Part shown: piece by piece, positions 43,658 through 52,444 of the stretch | Layout: every line of letters begins with the position of its first letter | Position numbering within the stretch: the stretch's first letter is position 1 | Source of the DNA: Salinarchaeum sp. Harcht-Bsk1 | GTDB taxonomy: Archaea > Halobacteriota > Halobacteria > Halobacteriales > Salinarchaeaceae | DNA length: 64,000 nt | Direction: 5' to 3' | Assembly (NCBI RefSeq): GCF_000403645.1 | Contig: NC_021313.1 | Coordinates: 1,178,001-1,242,000 of the forward strand | Translations under genes and position numbers: made by a program | The notes under the pieces: model-generated | Databases searched by the model: none | What the model was told of the DNA's origin: nothing | Seen by the model: the letters and a program-made list of their open reading frames with translations, nothing else

Positions 43658-44989
43658 TCAACTACGCCACTCCCCGATCCGATCGCGCAGCCGACCCGGC
43701 AGCCCCAGCAAACTGAGTCCCGCACCGACGAGCACCATCAGCACGTACAGTCCCAGCGTCGACAGCCAGACGACGAACATAGCGAGGATAGCCCAGCCGC
43801 TGGAGAGGTAGTAGAACGCACCGATCGTCATCGCGGTGCCGTAGAGGAGCACGAGGTAGGGGCCCCAGCCGCGAGCGTGGCCGCGGCGGACGCGTCGGCG
43901 TACGTAGCGTTTGAGGTCGCCCTCGACCTCGTCGCGGTCGACGGTGCGGCCCTCGACGTCGTCGCGGAAGTCGTCGAGTTCGGCGCGGAGTTCGGCGACC
44001 TCCTCGCGCAGGCGAGCCTCCTCGGGCGTCCGCTCGCCGGGGTCGAACTCGGCGGCCTCCGGGCCCACCGCCTCCTGGGTGGCATCGTCCTCGCCGTCGG
44101 CGCCGCCCGACTCGGGGCTGGCCTCCTCGTCTGCCGGCGTGTCGTCCTTGGAAGCTGGCATCGTCCGCGTTAATCCTGGGCCAGGACTGCTACCCTGTTG
44201 TAGCTGCCGGTCCGATCCGAGCGTGACGTTCACCACGGCGCCCACGACGACGATCAACGCGCCGAAGTAGAGGAAGGTGACGAGCAAGAAGACGCCTCCG
44301 AGGACGCCGTAGACCGTGACGCCGGTGGCGACGTCGACGTAGACCGAGAAGCCGGCTGCCAGGAGCATCCAGCCGAGCGCCGCGGTGACGGCGCCGGGCG
44401 CGGCCTCGCCGACGTCGATTGGACGGTCCGGGAAGACGTAGTACATCGGGAGGAAGAGCACGGTCAGCGTGAGCACGCCGAGCAACACCGCCACCAGCGG
44501 GGCGAAGGGGCCGAGCGGGAGCAGGCCGACGCCGAACACGATGCCGGTCATGGCGATGAGGCCCACGAAGATCGCGACCGTGACGGTCAACCCGTCCCGG
44601 ACGGTGCTCAGGAACGTCGCCTCCTCCGCCGAGCCGTAGATCTCCGAGAAGGCGATGTCGAGTCCGCGGAAGACCCTGAGAGCGCTCCAGGAGACGGCGA
44701 CGGTACCGAAGGCGGTCGCTCCGATGCGCCCCTGCTGGTTCAGGAGGGCGTTGAAGAGGAGCTCCTGCGTCTGGTCGGTCAGGACGGTGTCCGTTCGGTC
44801 GAGGGCCTCCTGGACGAGTGCCTCGCCACCGATCGCCGTCGAGAGCACGACTACGAGCGCGAGTAGCGGCACGATGGACACGAACGCGTAGTAGGCAATG
44901 GCTGCAGCCAGAAACGTCAACTGTGCGTTCCTCGCCGTCTCGAACACAGCAGCTGCTGTGGCCCAGCCGCGACGCGCGACGTCGTTCAC
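43658..44989 (-). CDS. YihY/BrkB family membrane protein with coiled-coil extension
   Basis: A 443-residue membrane protein. Residues 1-270 carry the YihY/BrkB domain: AAAIAYYAFVSIVPLLALVVV (helix 1), DQTQELLFNALL, ATAFGTVAVSWSALRVFRGLD, six hydrophobic segments in all. Then come an acidic linker (about 275-325), a coiled-coil region (RLREEVAELRAELDDF) and two more transmembrane helices (about 385-430) ending GRLRDRIGEWRS. The family has unknown transport or envelope function (formerly annotated as ribonuclease BN). The C-terminal extension is unusual. It runs convergently to the second glnA. Confidence 0.85.
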   Translation of the reverse strand: MNDVARRGWATAAAVFETARNAQLTFLAAAIAYYAFVSIVPLLALVVVLSTAIGGEALVQEALDRTDTVLTDQTQELLFNALLNQQGRIGATAFGTVAVSWSALRVFRGLDIAFSEIYGSAEEATFLSTVRDGLTVTVAIFVGLIAMTGIVFGVGLLPLGPFAPLVAVLLGVLTLTVLFLPMYYVFPDRPIDVGEAAPGAVTAALGWMLLAAGFSVYVDVATGVTVYGVLGGVFLLVTFLYFGALIVVVGAVVNVTLGSDRQLQQGSSPGPGLTRTMPASKDDTPADEEASPESGGADGEDDATQEAVGPEAAEFDPGERTPEEARLREEVAELRAELDDFRDDVEGRTVDRDEVEGDLKRYVRRRVRRGHARGWGPYLVLLYGTAMTIGAFYYLSSGWAILAMFVVWLSTLGLYVLMVLVGAGLSLLGLPGRLRDRIGEWRS

Positions 44990-45092
44990 GCAGAATCGTT
45001 CGTGCTACCGGACTGTAAGAAAGAGGGAACAAACGCGACTGGCAATCTACAGTTCCACGGGGCGCTCGCCTCCAGGGCCCGTCGGTGGCTCG

Positions 45093-45211
45093 CGAGACGT
45101 CGATCGCCGCGAGACGTTGATCGCGGCGAGACGTCGACCGTGGAGATACCTCGGTCGAGGCAAGACGATGATCGTGGCGAGACGTTGGTCGTGGCTAGAC
45201 CTCGGTCGCGT
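45093..45211. repeat. Seven degenerate 17-bp tandem repeats at the trm1 stop codon
   Basis: Units at 45093, 45110, 45127, 45144, 45161, 45178 and 45195 follow a pattern CGAGACGTYGATCGYGG; the last, CTAGACCTCGGTCGCGT, is the 3' end of trm1 (stop CTA on the plus strand at 45195). A weaker eighth copy may occupy 45076-45092. The units are free of any longer known coding sequence, and are most alike near the gene. Confidence 0.75.
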
Positions 45212-46301
45212 CGCGGATCTGTTCCACTGTCGCGTCGGTCTTGAAGGCAGTGCCCGCGTAGTGAGCCCTCGTCGCGTCGAATCCGGCGTCGCGCAACCGG
45301 TCCAGGAACTCGTCCATTCCGCTTGCCGGCCGTCCCCACGCCTTGCAGAGGCGGTGCTGATCGTAGTGGGTCGGCTGGTCGAGCTCCCCCTCGATCTCTT
45401 CGAGGAGGTCGCGGGCTCGATCCGCCGTGCCCATGTTGGGGGTGATGGCCGCACGGGTCGCCGCGACGAACTCGGGATCTCGGAGCGACCCGAGCCAGAT
45501 TGGCCCCGCGACGAGGACGCGCTCGCTACCACAGGCCGGGCAGGTCTCTGGGACGGTCGCGTGGAAACCCCGCTCCGCGACGCGGTGGAGACAGTCCTCG
45601 CAGTGCGCGACGTGGCCGAGTTCGTCGACGCAGTCGTCGGCGGTTCCCGCACCGCCCTCGAGTTCGAGGTAACAGCGGACGTAGTGGCGCGTGGCGTGGG
45701 CGAGGATCGGTCTCGCTGCGCGGTCGTACCGCGCTGCCGTCCGGACGAGCGCCGAGACGAGCACCCGTAGCCCCATCTCGCGGTGGTACTCGGTGTTCTG
45801 TGGAACCGTGCTGTACCGACGGATGCCGGCCCGGAAGTGCGCGCCACACAGCGGCGCGGTGTCGGTCGCGGTCACGCAGACGAGGTCGCGGGCGTTCGAG
45901 AGGGCGGCGTCGGCGAACGGAATGGGCGAGCCGTAGGGATCGACGTCGACCACGTCGTGGACGGACTCGTGGAGGGCGACGTTGGCGTCCCGCTGGCGAA
46001 CGTCCGCGTCGAGGCCGTTCCGTTCGAAATTGCGTTCACAGAGGTCGATGGCGTCCGGATCCAGATCGCAGGCGGTGACGTCCCAGCCGTCGGCGGCCGC
46101 GCGGACGCCGCGGATCCCACTCGCCGCCATCGCGTCGCAGTAGGTCGACGCGCGGGACTCGCGCTCGCGGTAGGCACGGAGCACCGCGATCGTGCAGTCG
46201 CGGTTGAGTTCCTGATTCGGATTGTAGAAGACGTCGTCGCCCACTTCCTCCTCGGAGGTGCTCGGCACCTCGATCCGAACGCCGCCTTCGATGACCTCCA
46301 T
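45195..46301 (-). CDS. trm1: tRNA (guanine(26)-N2)-dimethyltransferase
   Basis: A 368-residue S-adenosylmethionine enzyme that dimethylates G26 of t[37 protein letters not shown] (SAM motif I), [17 protein letters not shown] (motif IV, DPYG) and [13 protein letters not shown] fit the family, and CEDCLHR plus CPACGS form a zinc site (about 240-270). The ATG at 46301 ([14 protein letters not shown]) is the conserved start; 58 upstream residues of the longer frame are unlike the family. A 17-bp tandem repeat begins at its stop codon. Confidence 0.95.
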   Translation of the reverse strand: MEVIEGGVRIEVPSTSEEEVGDDVFYNPNQELNRDCTIAVLRAYRERESRASTYCDAMAASGIRGVRAAADGWDVTACDLDPDAIDLCERNFERNGLDADVRQRDANVALHESVHDVVDVDPYGSPIPFADAALSNARDLVCVTATDTAPLCGAHFRAGIRRYSTVPQNTEYHREMGLRVLVSALVRTAARYDRAARPILAHATRHYVRCYLELEGGAGTADDCVDELGHVAHCEDCLHRVAERGFHATVPETCPACGSERVLVAGPIWLGSLRDPEFVAATRAAITPNMGTADRARDLLEEIEGELDQPTHYDQHRLCKAWGRPASGMDEFLDRLRDAGFDATRAHYAGTAFKTDATVEQIRDATEV

Positions 46302-46410
46302 GCTCGCGGAAAATCGGGCGGCACCGAAAAGCGTTGCCGGTCGGGGCAGCAGAGTCGACGGAGACGTCCGACGCGGAAGCGTTTTGGCCGACGGGCACTC
46401 GGTTCGAGCC

Positions 46411-46626
46411 GTGTCGTACCCACTCGTCGCGGGCACGGTCGCCCTGATCGTCGCGTTCGTCTGGGGATCGATCACCTACGTCTATCGCGACGCGCCGCGC
46501 CGCGGGATGGACGGTGATCAGTGGGCTGGCGTGCTCGCGCTCACGCTCGGACTCGGCGTCTTTCTCTACCTCTACAGGCGGCCCGCCCTCGACGACGTCG
46601 AGGAGCCGGCGGTAGACGCCAGCTAG
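46411..46626 (+). CDS. Small two-helix membrane protein
   Basis: A 71-residue protein starting with [24 protein letters not shown] forms the first helix, then a charged loop ([15 protein letters not shown]) and [20 protein letters not shown] the second, and an acidic tail. Similar tiny membrane proteins are common in haloarchaea, but I do not recognise the family. The start is inferred from the divergent position relative to trm1. It is followed 50 bases later by a GATase gene on the same strand. Confidence 0.6.
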   Translation: MSYPLVAGTVALIVAFVWGSITYVYRDAPRRGMDGDQWAGVLALTLGLGVFLYLYRRPALDDVEEPAVDAS

Positions 46627-46676
46627 ACTCGTCTCGAACGAAACGCCCATTCCCGGCGATCGCCTTGCTCACGCCG

Positions 46677-47396
46677 ATGACGCGACCGCGCCTCGTCGTC
46701 CTGGACGCCTCCCACGGGAACGAGGACACCCGCCGAAACTTCCGGCGCGAACTCGACGCCGATCTCGTGGAGTACGACGTCACGGCCGGCGACGTCCCCG
46801 CGTCGGGAGCCGAGTTCCCCGACGTCGACGGCGTCGTCGTCACCGGCTCCCGCGCGTCGGTCTACTGGGACGAGCCCTGGATCCCGGACGTCAAGGACTG
46901 GGCTGCGGAGGCCGCCGATCGCGGGCTGGCGATCCTCGGGGTCTGCTGGGGCCACCAGCTGCTCGCGGACGTCCTCGGTGGCGAAGTCGCCGCCATGGAC
47001 GCCTACGAACTCGGGTACGTCACGATCGTACGGACGACGGACGACTCCCGCCTCCTCGACGGCATCGACGAGTCGTTCACGGCCTTCGCGACCCACTCCG
47101 ACGAGGTCGTCTCCCTTCCGCATGGCGCCGAATTACTCGCCGAGAACGACCGATCGATCCACGCATTCCGCTCGGGCGACGTCTTCGGCGTCCAGTTCCA
47201 CCCCGAGTACGATCGCGGCACGGCACGCCGGGTCACGGAGGGCAAACGCGACGGGGAGGCCAGCGACGAACGCGTCGATCAGGCCCTCGCATCCATCGAC
47301 TCCGATGCATACGCAGCCGCTTGCGAGACGAAACGGCTCTTCGAGAACTTCCTCGCGATCGTCGACGACCGTCGCGTTTCGACCCCGACTGCCTGA
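46677..47396 (+). CDS. Class I glutamine amidotransferase (GATase1-like)
   Basis: A 239-residue protein. VVTGSRASVYWDEPWI (about 55-70), the nucleophile Cys90 in ILGVCWGHQLLADVLGG, and His175-Glu177 in GVQFHPEYDR form a complete catalytic triad, so it should hydrolyse glutamine or a related gamma-glutamyl compound. No synthetase domain is attached, and it resembles stand-alone GMP-synthase-like amidotransferases. The ATG at 46677 is chosen because the fold starts there; the upstream in-frame region covers the small membrane gene. Confidence 0.87.
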   Translation: MTRPRLVVLDASHGNEDTRRNFRRELDADLVEYDVTAGDVPASGAEFPDVDGVVVTGSRASVYWDEPWIPDVKDWAAEAADRGLAILGVCWGHQLLADVLGGEVAAMDAYELGYVTIVRTTDDSRLLDGIDESFTAFATHSDEVVSLPHGAELLAENDRSIHAFRSGDVFGVQFHPEYDRGTARRVTEGKRDGEASDERVDQALASIDSDAYAAACETKRLFENFLAIVDDRRVSTPTA

Positions 47397-47504
47397 GGAC
47401 CACGTGAGAGAATACCTGGCCGCGCTCGCAATCAGCGGCGTGGGCCGCCCGCACCAATCGTTCCCTGCCCGCAGCCATATCCCTGCGCGGCACCTGTATC
47501 GACC

Positions 47505-48038
47505 GTGCAGCGCCTCGAAGTGGCGACGGACGTGTACGTCGAACCCGAACGCGTCTACGACCTGCTCGTCTCCTTCACCGAGTACGCACAGTACTCCGAG
47601 TACCTCGACGAGGTCACCCGCCACGGCGACGGAAGCCCCGGAACCGAGTACGAACTCTCCTTCAGTTGGTGGCGTCTCGCTCACACGACCCGCTCGCGAG
47701 TGACCGACGTCGACCCCCCAAACGTGATCAACTGGCGCCTCGTGTCCCGGATCGCGGCCCAGGGACGCTGGGAAATCGAAGAAGCGGCCGAACCGATCCA
47801 CGGCACTGCCTCCACCGGGGATCCAGTGACGCGCGTCCGGTTCGTCGTGGAGTACGACCCCGAGAGTGCGGACGGCGACGTGCTCGGCCTCCCCGCGTTG
47901 CTGTCGTTCGATGGCCTCGTCGACCGCGTGACCCCGCTCATCGAAGACGAAGCCACCCGCGTGGTCGAACGGGTCGTGGCGGACCTCGAAGGCGAACCTC
48001 GCGACGTGGAGCTCGAGGTTCGCCACTCGACGGACTGA
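47505..48038 (+). CDS. SRPBCC (polyketide-cyclase-like) protein
   Basis: A 177-residue helix-grip protein. The N-terminus (MQRLEVATDVYVEPERVYDL), ELSFSWWRLAHTTRSRVTDV and the C-terminal amphipathic helix LIEDEATRVVERVVADLE fit the START/SRPBCC pattern of a ligand-binding cavity. The start is GTG at 47505. There is no specific function. It stands between the GATase and the halocyanin genes, convergent with the latter. Confidence 0.8.
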   Translation: MQRLEVATDVYVEPERVYDLLVSFTEYAQYSEYLDEVTRHGDGSPGTEYELSFSWWRLAHTTRSRVTDVDPPNVINWRLVSRIAAQGRWEIEEAAEPIHGTASTGDPVTRVRFVVEYDPESADGDVLGLPALLSFDGLVDRVTPLIEDEATRVVERVVADLEGEPRDVELEVRHSTD

Positions 48039-48066
48039 CCCGAACGCAACACTCCGGAAGTGACGG

Positions 48067-48609
48067 CTACTCCTCGTCGCTTCCGCCGTACTTGATGAAG
48101 TAAAAGACGAGTGCGACGACGGAAGCCATCGTACCCATGGCGCCGAGGGAGAGATTGAGCGCCGACGAGGACACCTTGGGCGGGCCGGAGCTACCCCCGC
48201 CACCTCCACCGCCGCCTGCCGCGACCTCGATCGTTCCCTCCATGCCGGCGCTGAGGTGCGGTTCGCAGTAGTACTCGTAGGTCCCCTCGACCTCGAACGT
48301 GTGCTGGTACTCGAAGCCGGTGTTCTCGACCGTGGTGTGACCTTCCCAGTTCGCGCCGTCGGGCTGACTGTCGACGACGATGTTGTGGCCGTCGGTCCCC
48401 CAGGACCAGGTCACGGTCGTGCCCGGTTCGACCGTGACGGAGTCCGGCGAGAAGGCGAGCGGCGCGTCGCCCGTTCCGGCCATGATCTCCTGTGACTGTG
48501 CAGCTGCCGAGCCGGTGGCAGCGGCGCCACCGAGGGCGGCAGCCGTTCCCCCGGCACCGGCGCGCAACAGGCTGCGGCGGTCGAGCGTCGCGGCGTCCTG
48601 CTCACTCAT
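48067..48609 (-). CDS. Halocyanin-like blue copper protein with C-terminal anchor
   Basis: A 180-residue exported protein. A Tat-type signal (RRSLLRAGAGGTAAAL, about 11-26) ends at AAAQS without lipobox cysteine. The cupredoxin domain (about 45-130) has the copper ligands His75 (GHNIV), Cys115 and His118 and Met123 in YYCEPHLSAGM. An eight-glycine linker (132-139) follows and a C-terminal transmembrane helix (about 152-172). Halocyanins carry electrons at the cell surface; here the anchor is a helix, not lipid. Its redox partner is not in this window. Confidence 0.9.
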   Translation of the reverse strand: MSEQDAATLDRRSLLRAGAGGTAAALGGAAATGSAAAQSQEIMAGTGDAPLAFSPDSVTVEPGTTVTWSWGTDGHNIVVDSQPDGANWEGHTTVENTGFEYQHTFEVEGTYEYYCEPHLSAGMEGTIEVAAGGGGGGGGSSGPPKVSSSALNLSLGAMGTMASVVALVFYFIKYGGSDEE

Positions 48610-48723
48610 AACCGCCGCTTACCACCACCCGCTACTGAATATGTTGGTTTCGACGCGGGTGCCGTAGCTGGTCGAGGTTGCGTCCGAAAGAATGGAAGTC
48701 CCGCTGACAGCGGATTCGTCCGC

Positions 48724-51036
48724 TTAGTTCTGACGGCGGAGCGCCAGCAGCGCAGCGCCGATCAGGGCGAAGAGAGCAACGACCAGCCCGAAGCCGGGCT
48801 GCCCGCCGCCGTCGCCGTCGGAGTCACCGTCGCCGTCGCCACCAGTGTCGTCGCCACCGGTGTCGCCGCCGGTGTCGTCGCCACCAGTGTCGTCGCCGCC
48901 GGTGTCGTCACCGCCGGTGTCGTCGCCACCGCTCTCGGCGACAGTGAGCGTACCGGACGCACTGTCGTGCTGGGTGGAGACGGACCACTCGACGTCACCA
49001 GCGGAGCTGGTGTCGAACTCGTAGACCATCGGCGAGGTGGACGAGCCAGCGCTCAGGTTCGCGGTGCCGGAGTCGACCTCCTCACCGTTGACCGTGACCG
49101 TGTACTCCACCGTACCGTCAGCGTCGCCGTCGTTGGTGAACGAGTACCCGAGCTGGGCCTGCGCGCCCTGCTCGACTTCGGACGGCGCGTTTGCGGACAC
49201 GCTGAAGGAAGCCGTCGCGTTGGTCGGGCCGTCACCGGACTCCGTGATCACGGAGCCGACGGTCTTGGAAAGACCGGTGCCAAGACTCACCCGCGTGTCG
49301 AACTGCGTGCCAGCCTCGAACTGCGAGAGGTTGACTGCCGAGGAGAACGTCCCGTCGTCGGCGATCTCACCGGAGGTCGTGACGAACTGGAACGGGAAGT
49401 TCATCCGGACGTTGACTGCCGTACCGGGTGCCACGTTGGACTCTGCAGTGACCTCCGCGCTGTCCGAGTTGGGCAGCTGGAGGGTACCGTCCGAGAAGTC
49501 ACCCGTGATCTCGAGACTGCGCTCCTCGACGCTGAGGGACGCAGTGGACGAGATAGTGGAGTCGACGTACGGGTTGGACTCGTGGATCGAGAATGCGGCG
49601 TCCCAGCTGGAACCAGCCGAGATGCTGCCAACCTGAGCCGTGTCGATCGCGACCAAGAACTGACCCTCGCCGGGCTGCTTGATCAGCGTCGAGTTACCAG
49701 AGATGTCCTGAATGTTGACCGTAGCGCCGTCGCTGTACGGTCCGGTGTTGGTCTCGGTCAGCGTCAGGTTGAGACCACCGGTCGTGTTGAAGTTCGCCAG
49801 GTCGTCGGCCATGTAGCCGTAGACGCCGTTCGTCTCGACCTGCAGCACGAGGAGGTCGTCGTTCGCGATCGTGTTGTCCTGCGTGGACGCGCCGACCAGT
49901 TCGGACGCGTTCAGCGTACCGTAGTTCGTGCTCGAGGGAGCGGTCCAGACCGTGACCGGACCGTTCGAGCGCTCGTTGACGCGGACGGACGAGACGTCGC
50001 GGAATTCGCCGCTACCCATCGGGTCGTCGACGAAGGACTCGAAGGTGTAGGTGCTGCTGCGGTTCAGCAGGTTGTCTGCCATGATGGCAGCGCCTTCGGC
50101 GTTCACGACGTTGACGGTGGCGTCACCGTTAGTCTCAGTGAGGCCGAGCGTGCTGCCGTTCTGGCTCGCGTTGTGGGTGTTCCACGTGAGCGAGAGCGTG
50201 TTGTCGTCGTCGTAGTTCGTATTGTTCAGGAGGACGGTGGCCGTGTAGTAGCCCTCGTCGTCAGAGATGTTCAGCCAGACCTCGTCCGGCTGACCCATCG
50301 TCTCGAGGTCGAAGGACGTCGTGTCACCGACAACCGTCGAGTAGCTCTGAGAGTCGAACGTGGCGTCCTCGTCGGTGCCTTCCTCGACCGTAATGGTCGC
50401 CGTTGCGCTCGCGTCAGAGTCGTGAGCCTCGAACGTGAAGTTGTACGTGCCAGCAGCAAGGCCAGCAGTTGTGGCGTTGACAGTCGTCGACGTGCCAAGG
50501 CCACCCTTCACTTCAGTGATGTTCTGGTCACCGAACACCGTCGAGACGTCAGCGCCATCGGAGCTGGCGACGACGGTGAAGTTCTCTGCTCGGTTGGTGT
50601 CCAGAGTTACAGTGGTGTTCTGACCCGAGTTGATCGAACTGTCACCGAACGAGGCAGAGAGCGTCTGCGTCGTGAGGGTGAAGTTCGTCACGGTGGAACC
50701 GCTGGAGTCCTCAACAGTGTACTCGCCCGTCGCGGGGAGAGTCGAGGAGTCCAGGGTGTGGTTCCCGCTGGCATCGGTGTCGAAGTCACCGAGGTCGGAA
50801 CCATCCGGACCGGTTACGGTGTAAGTATCGTCAGTTGTGAAATTGAATCTGATCGTTTGGCCATCCCAGACGCGGGGGTTCTGGTTCTCCTGAACCTCCA
50901 CGTCGTAGCTCGATCCGGCGTGCGACGCCGCAACGCCCCCGGTGAGCGCTGCAGATGCCGCAACGACGGAAAGGACCATAATCGCTGCCAGGAACACTGC
51001 GCGTCCCTTTTGGCGATATGATGTATCGTTTGTCAT
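48724..51036 (-). CDS. S-layer-type surface glycoprotein with PGF anchor
   Basis: A 770-residue exported protein. The N-terminus (RAVFLAAIMVLSVVAASAAL) matches the haloarchaeal S-layer signal peptide. The ectodomain is beta-rich, nearly cysteine-free, very acidic, and has about twenty N-x-S/T sequons (for example NFT, NHT, NAT). A (GGDDT)n linker, whose 15-base coding repeats lie at 48838-48930, precedes the C-terminal PGF motif (QPGFGLVVALFALIGAALL, then RRQN), the archaeosortase-processed anchor. It may be the S-layer protein or another major surface glycoprotein; the length is shorter than csg of Haloferax (827 residues). The codon use is more AT-rich than that of the neighbours, as is common for highly expressed surface genes. 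A 5' leader with a hairpin is upstream. Confidence 0.85.
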   Translation of the reverse strand: MTNDTSYRQKGRAVFLAAIMVLSVVAASAALTGGVAASHAGSSYDVEVQENQNPRVWDGQTIRFNFTTDDTYTVTGPDGSDLGDFDTDASGNHTLDSSTLPATGEYTVEDSSGSTVTNFTLTTQTLSASFGDSSINSGQNTTVTLDTNRAENFTVVASSDGADVSTVFGDQNITEVKGGLGTSTTVNATTAGLAAGTYNFTFEAHDSDASATATITVEEGTDEDATFDSQSYSTVVGDTTSFDLETMGQPDEVWLNISDDEGYYTATVLLNNTNYDDDNTLSLTWNTHNASQNGSTLGLTETNGDATVNVVNAEGAAIMADNLLNRSSTYTFESFVDDPMGSGEFRDVSSVRVNERSNGPVTVWTAPSSTNYGTLNASELVGASTQDNTIANDDLLVLQVETNGVYGYMADDLANFNTTGGLNLTLTETNTGPYSDGATVNIQDISGNSTLIKQPGEGQFLVAIDTAQVGSISAGSSWDAAFSIHESNPYVDSTISSTASLSVEERSLEITGDFSDGTLQLPNSDSAEVTAESNVAPGTAVNVRMNFPFQFVTTSGEIADDGTFSSAVNLSQFEAGTQFDTRVSLGTGLSKTVGSVITESGDGPTNATASFSVSANAPSEVEQGAQAQLGYSFTNDGDADGTVEYTVTVNGEEVDSGTANLSAGSSTSPMVYEFDTSSAGDVEWSVSTQHDSASGTLTVAESGGDDTGGDDTGGDDTGGDDTGGDTGGDDTGGDGDGDSDGDGGGQPGFGLVVALFALIGAALLALRRQN
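48838..48930 (-). repeat. 15-bp coding repeats for (GGDDT)n linker
   Basis: The minus strand repeats GGCGGCGACGACACC-like units, encoding GGDDT. One unit lacks a codon (GGDT). The linker is predicted to be extended and to carry O-glycans on Thr. The number of units may vary between strains. Confidence 0.7.
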
Positions 51037-51095
51037 AGTTGTGTTGTGTGTTCGGCACCACCAGCTTTCATCCGAGACGGAGGTACTCGCTGATG

Positions 51096-51146
51096 CTACC
51101 CTTTGGTAGGGGTACAGAGAAGATGTATATGGGGTTACGTTAAATA
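51096..51146 (-). promoter_or_regulatory. Promoter and 5' leader hairpin of the surface glycoprotein gene
   Basis: The minus strand has TATTTAA at 51140-51146, so transcription probably begins near 51115-51120, leaving a leader of about 80-85 bases before the ATG at 51036. The leader contains a hairpin, CTACC-AAAG-GGTAG, at 51096-51109. Long leaders are unusual in haloarchaea but occur on S-layer genes. Confidence 0.5.
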
Positions 51147-51291
51147 CTTTGTGTGATTGCGACAGTGCGTTTCGACGAAATTGATCGGAAAATTCTCCAT
51201 TCCATCTTGCGATTAGGAACCGATTAAAGACGGGTTCGGCAGTGGATATATCCCGACAGTATCTCGACGAAGCGCGGTCTCGAGTCGGCGT

Positions 51292-52302
51292 TCACTCGGG
51301 GCGGTGCAACGACCCGTCGCGCTCTACGAGCAGGCCCTTCTCGATCGCCCCGTCGAGTGCTGCACTGCACTCCCCGTGGTCGAGTTCGTACGCGCTCGTG
51401 GCAAGCGCCTCGAAGTCGGCGCGGTCGACGGGGAACTCGCGATTCTGGAGGAGTCGGACTACACGGTTGTAGGTGCGCGGCGAGACGTCGGCGAGCGGAT
51501 CCTCGGCCGCGGACTCGTTCGTGCTTGCGGACTCGGTTGCAGTCTCCGTCTGCCCCGTGGCAATCGTGGTGCCAGTTCGCTCGTCAGTCGTCGGTGGTTC
51601 GTCGCCCGGGGAACTGTCACTCGGCGACTCGTCAGCGTTCGTCGAATCGCGGGGCCCGGCTCCGCCGGTTTTGCCGGTATCCGCACCGTCGGCTTCAGGC
51701 TTTCCGGCGTCCGCCGGTGGTGCGGACTCGCGTGCACTGGCGGAAACGACGGGCTCCGGTGCCGAGTCGTCGGTGCCGTCTTCCTCGGCCGAGGCGTCGG
51801 TAAAGGGCTGGTCAGCCGCTTGCTCGTCGTCGGCATCCACAGGGAGGTCGTCGTCGAGCAGCGCACCCTCGTCGTCCGCGAAGATCGGTTCGCGATCGCC
51901 TGTCACTGGATCTGGATCGGACTCGTCAGCGGTCCCGTCGTCTCCAGCAGTCTGGTCGGCCGACTGAGTGTCGGTCGCAGTAAGATCCTCGCTCGCTGGC
52001 GTCAACGCTTCGGCGGCCCGATCCCGGCCCGCTTCGTCATTCGCACCGGGGTCGTCGACCGGATTCGTTCCCGGGGTATCGTCGGTATCGGTCGCGTCGC
52101 CAGCAGACTCCTCAGGAGCGTCCGCCGGGAGGTCGCCGTGCTGTGGTAACTCCTCGAGTAGTGCGGAAAGCTTGCCCTGACACTGCGCACAGAGCGTGAG
52201 CGAAACCTGCTCGTCGGTCGGCGCGTCGTCGGGAATCGCGTACTCCGCGAGCGAGGCACCGACGGCCTCGCCACAGAAGTAACACGAGGTGAGTGAGGGC
52301 AT
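51292..52302 (-). CDS. Zinc-finger protein with acidic linker and C-terminal winged helix-like domain
   Basis: A 336-residue protein. The N-terminus has LTSCYFCGEAVG and LTLCAQCQGKL (about 4-45), a C-x2-C pair form of zinc ribbon. A 200-residue Asp/Glu/Ser/Thr/Pro-rich linker is followed by a folded C-terminus: DVSPRTYNRVVRLLQNREFP, DRADFEALATSAY, CSAALDGAIEKGLLVERDG, a wHTH-like pattern. Similar architecture occurs in haloarchaeal proteins of unknown function (I recall DUF7093). It may bind nucleic acid. The ATG at 52302 is used as the zinc motif starts there; the longer frame upstream is a shadow. Confidence 0.75.
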   Translation of the reverse strand: MPSLTSCYFCGEAVGASLAEYAIPDDAPTDEQVSLTLCAQCQGKLSALLEELPQHGDLPADAPEESAGDATDTDDTPGTNPVDDPGANDEAGRDRAAEALTPASEDLTATDTQSADQTAGDDGTADESDPDPVTGDREPIFADDEGALLDDDLPVDADDEQAADQPFTDASAEEDGTDDSAPEPVVSASARESAPPADAGKPEADGADTGKTGGAGPRDSTNADESPSDSSPGDEPPTTDERTGTTIATGQTETATESASTNESAAEDPLADVSPRTYNRVVRLLQNREFPVDRADFEALATSAYELDHGECSAALDGAIEKGLLVERDGSLHRPE

Positions 52303-52444
52303 TGTGCTGGTGTGTGATCCGGGCTCACGTAAACGTTCGCCCGACGGGTGTGGGAAATGAAATCGGTCGCTGGCCCCCGGATCGGTCCGGTGAGCGCGAA
52401 TCCCGGGCACAACCGTTTTGCGCTCGGTCGTCGTTGGCTGCGCC

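Noticed and set aside
45002-45244. ORF across the 17-bp repeats
   Set aside because: The frame is arginine/aspartate-rich, has no promoter spacing and comes from repeat composition.
48967-51021. 684-codon plus-strand frame opposite the surface glycoprotein
   Set aside because: The minus-strand gene has signal peptide, sequons and anchor; the opposite frame has none of these.
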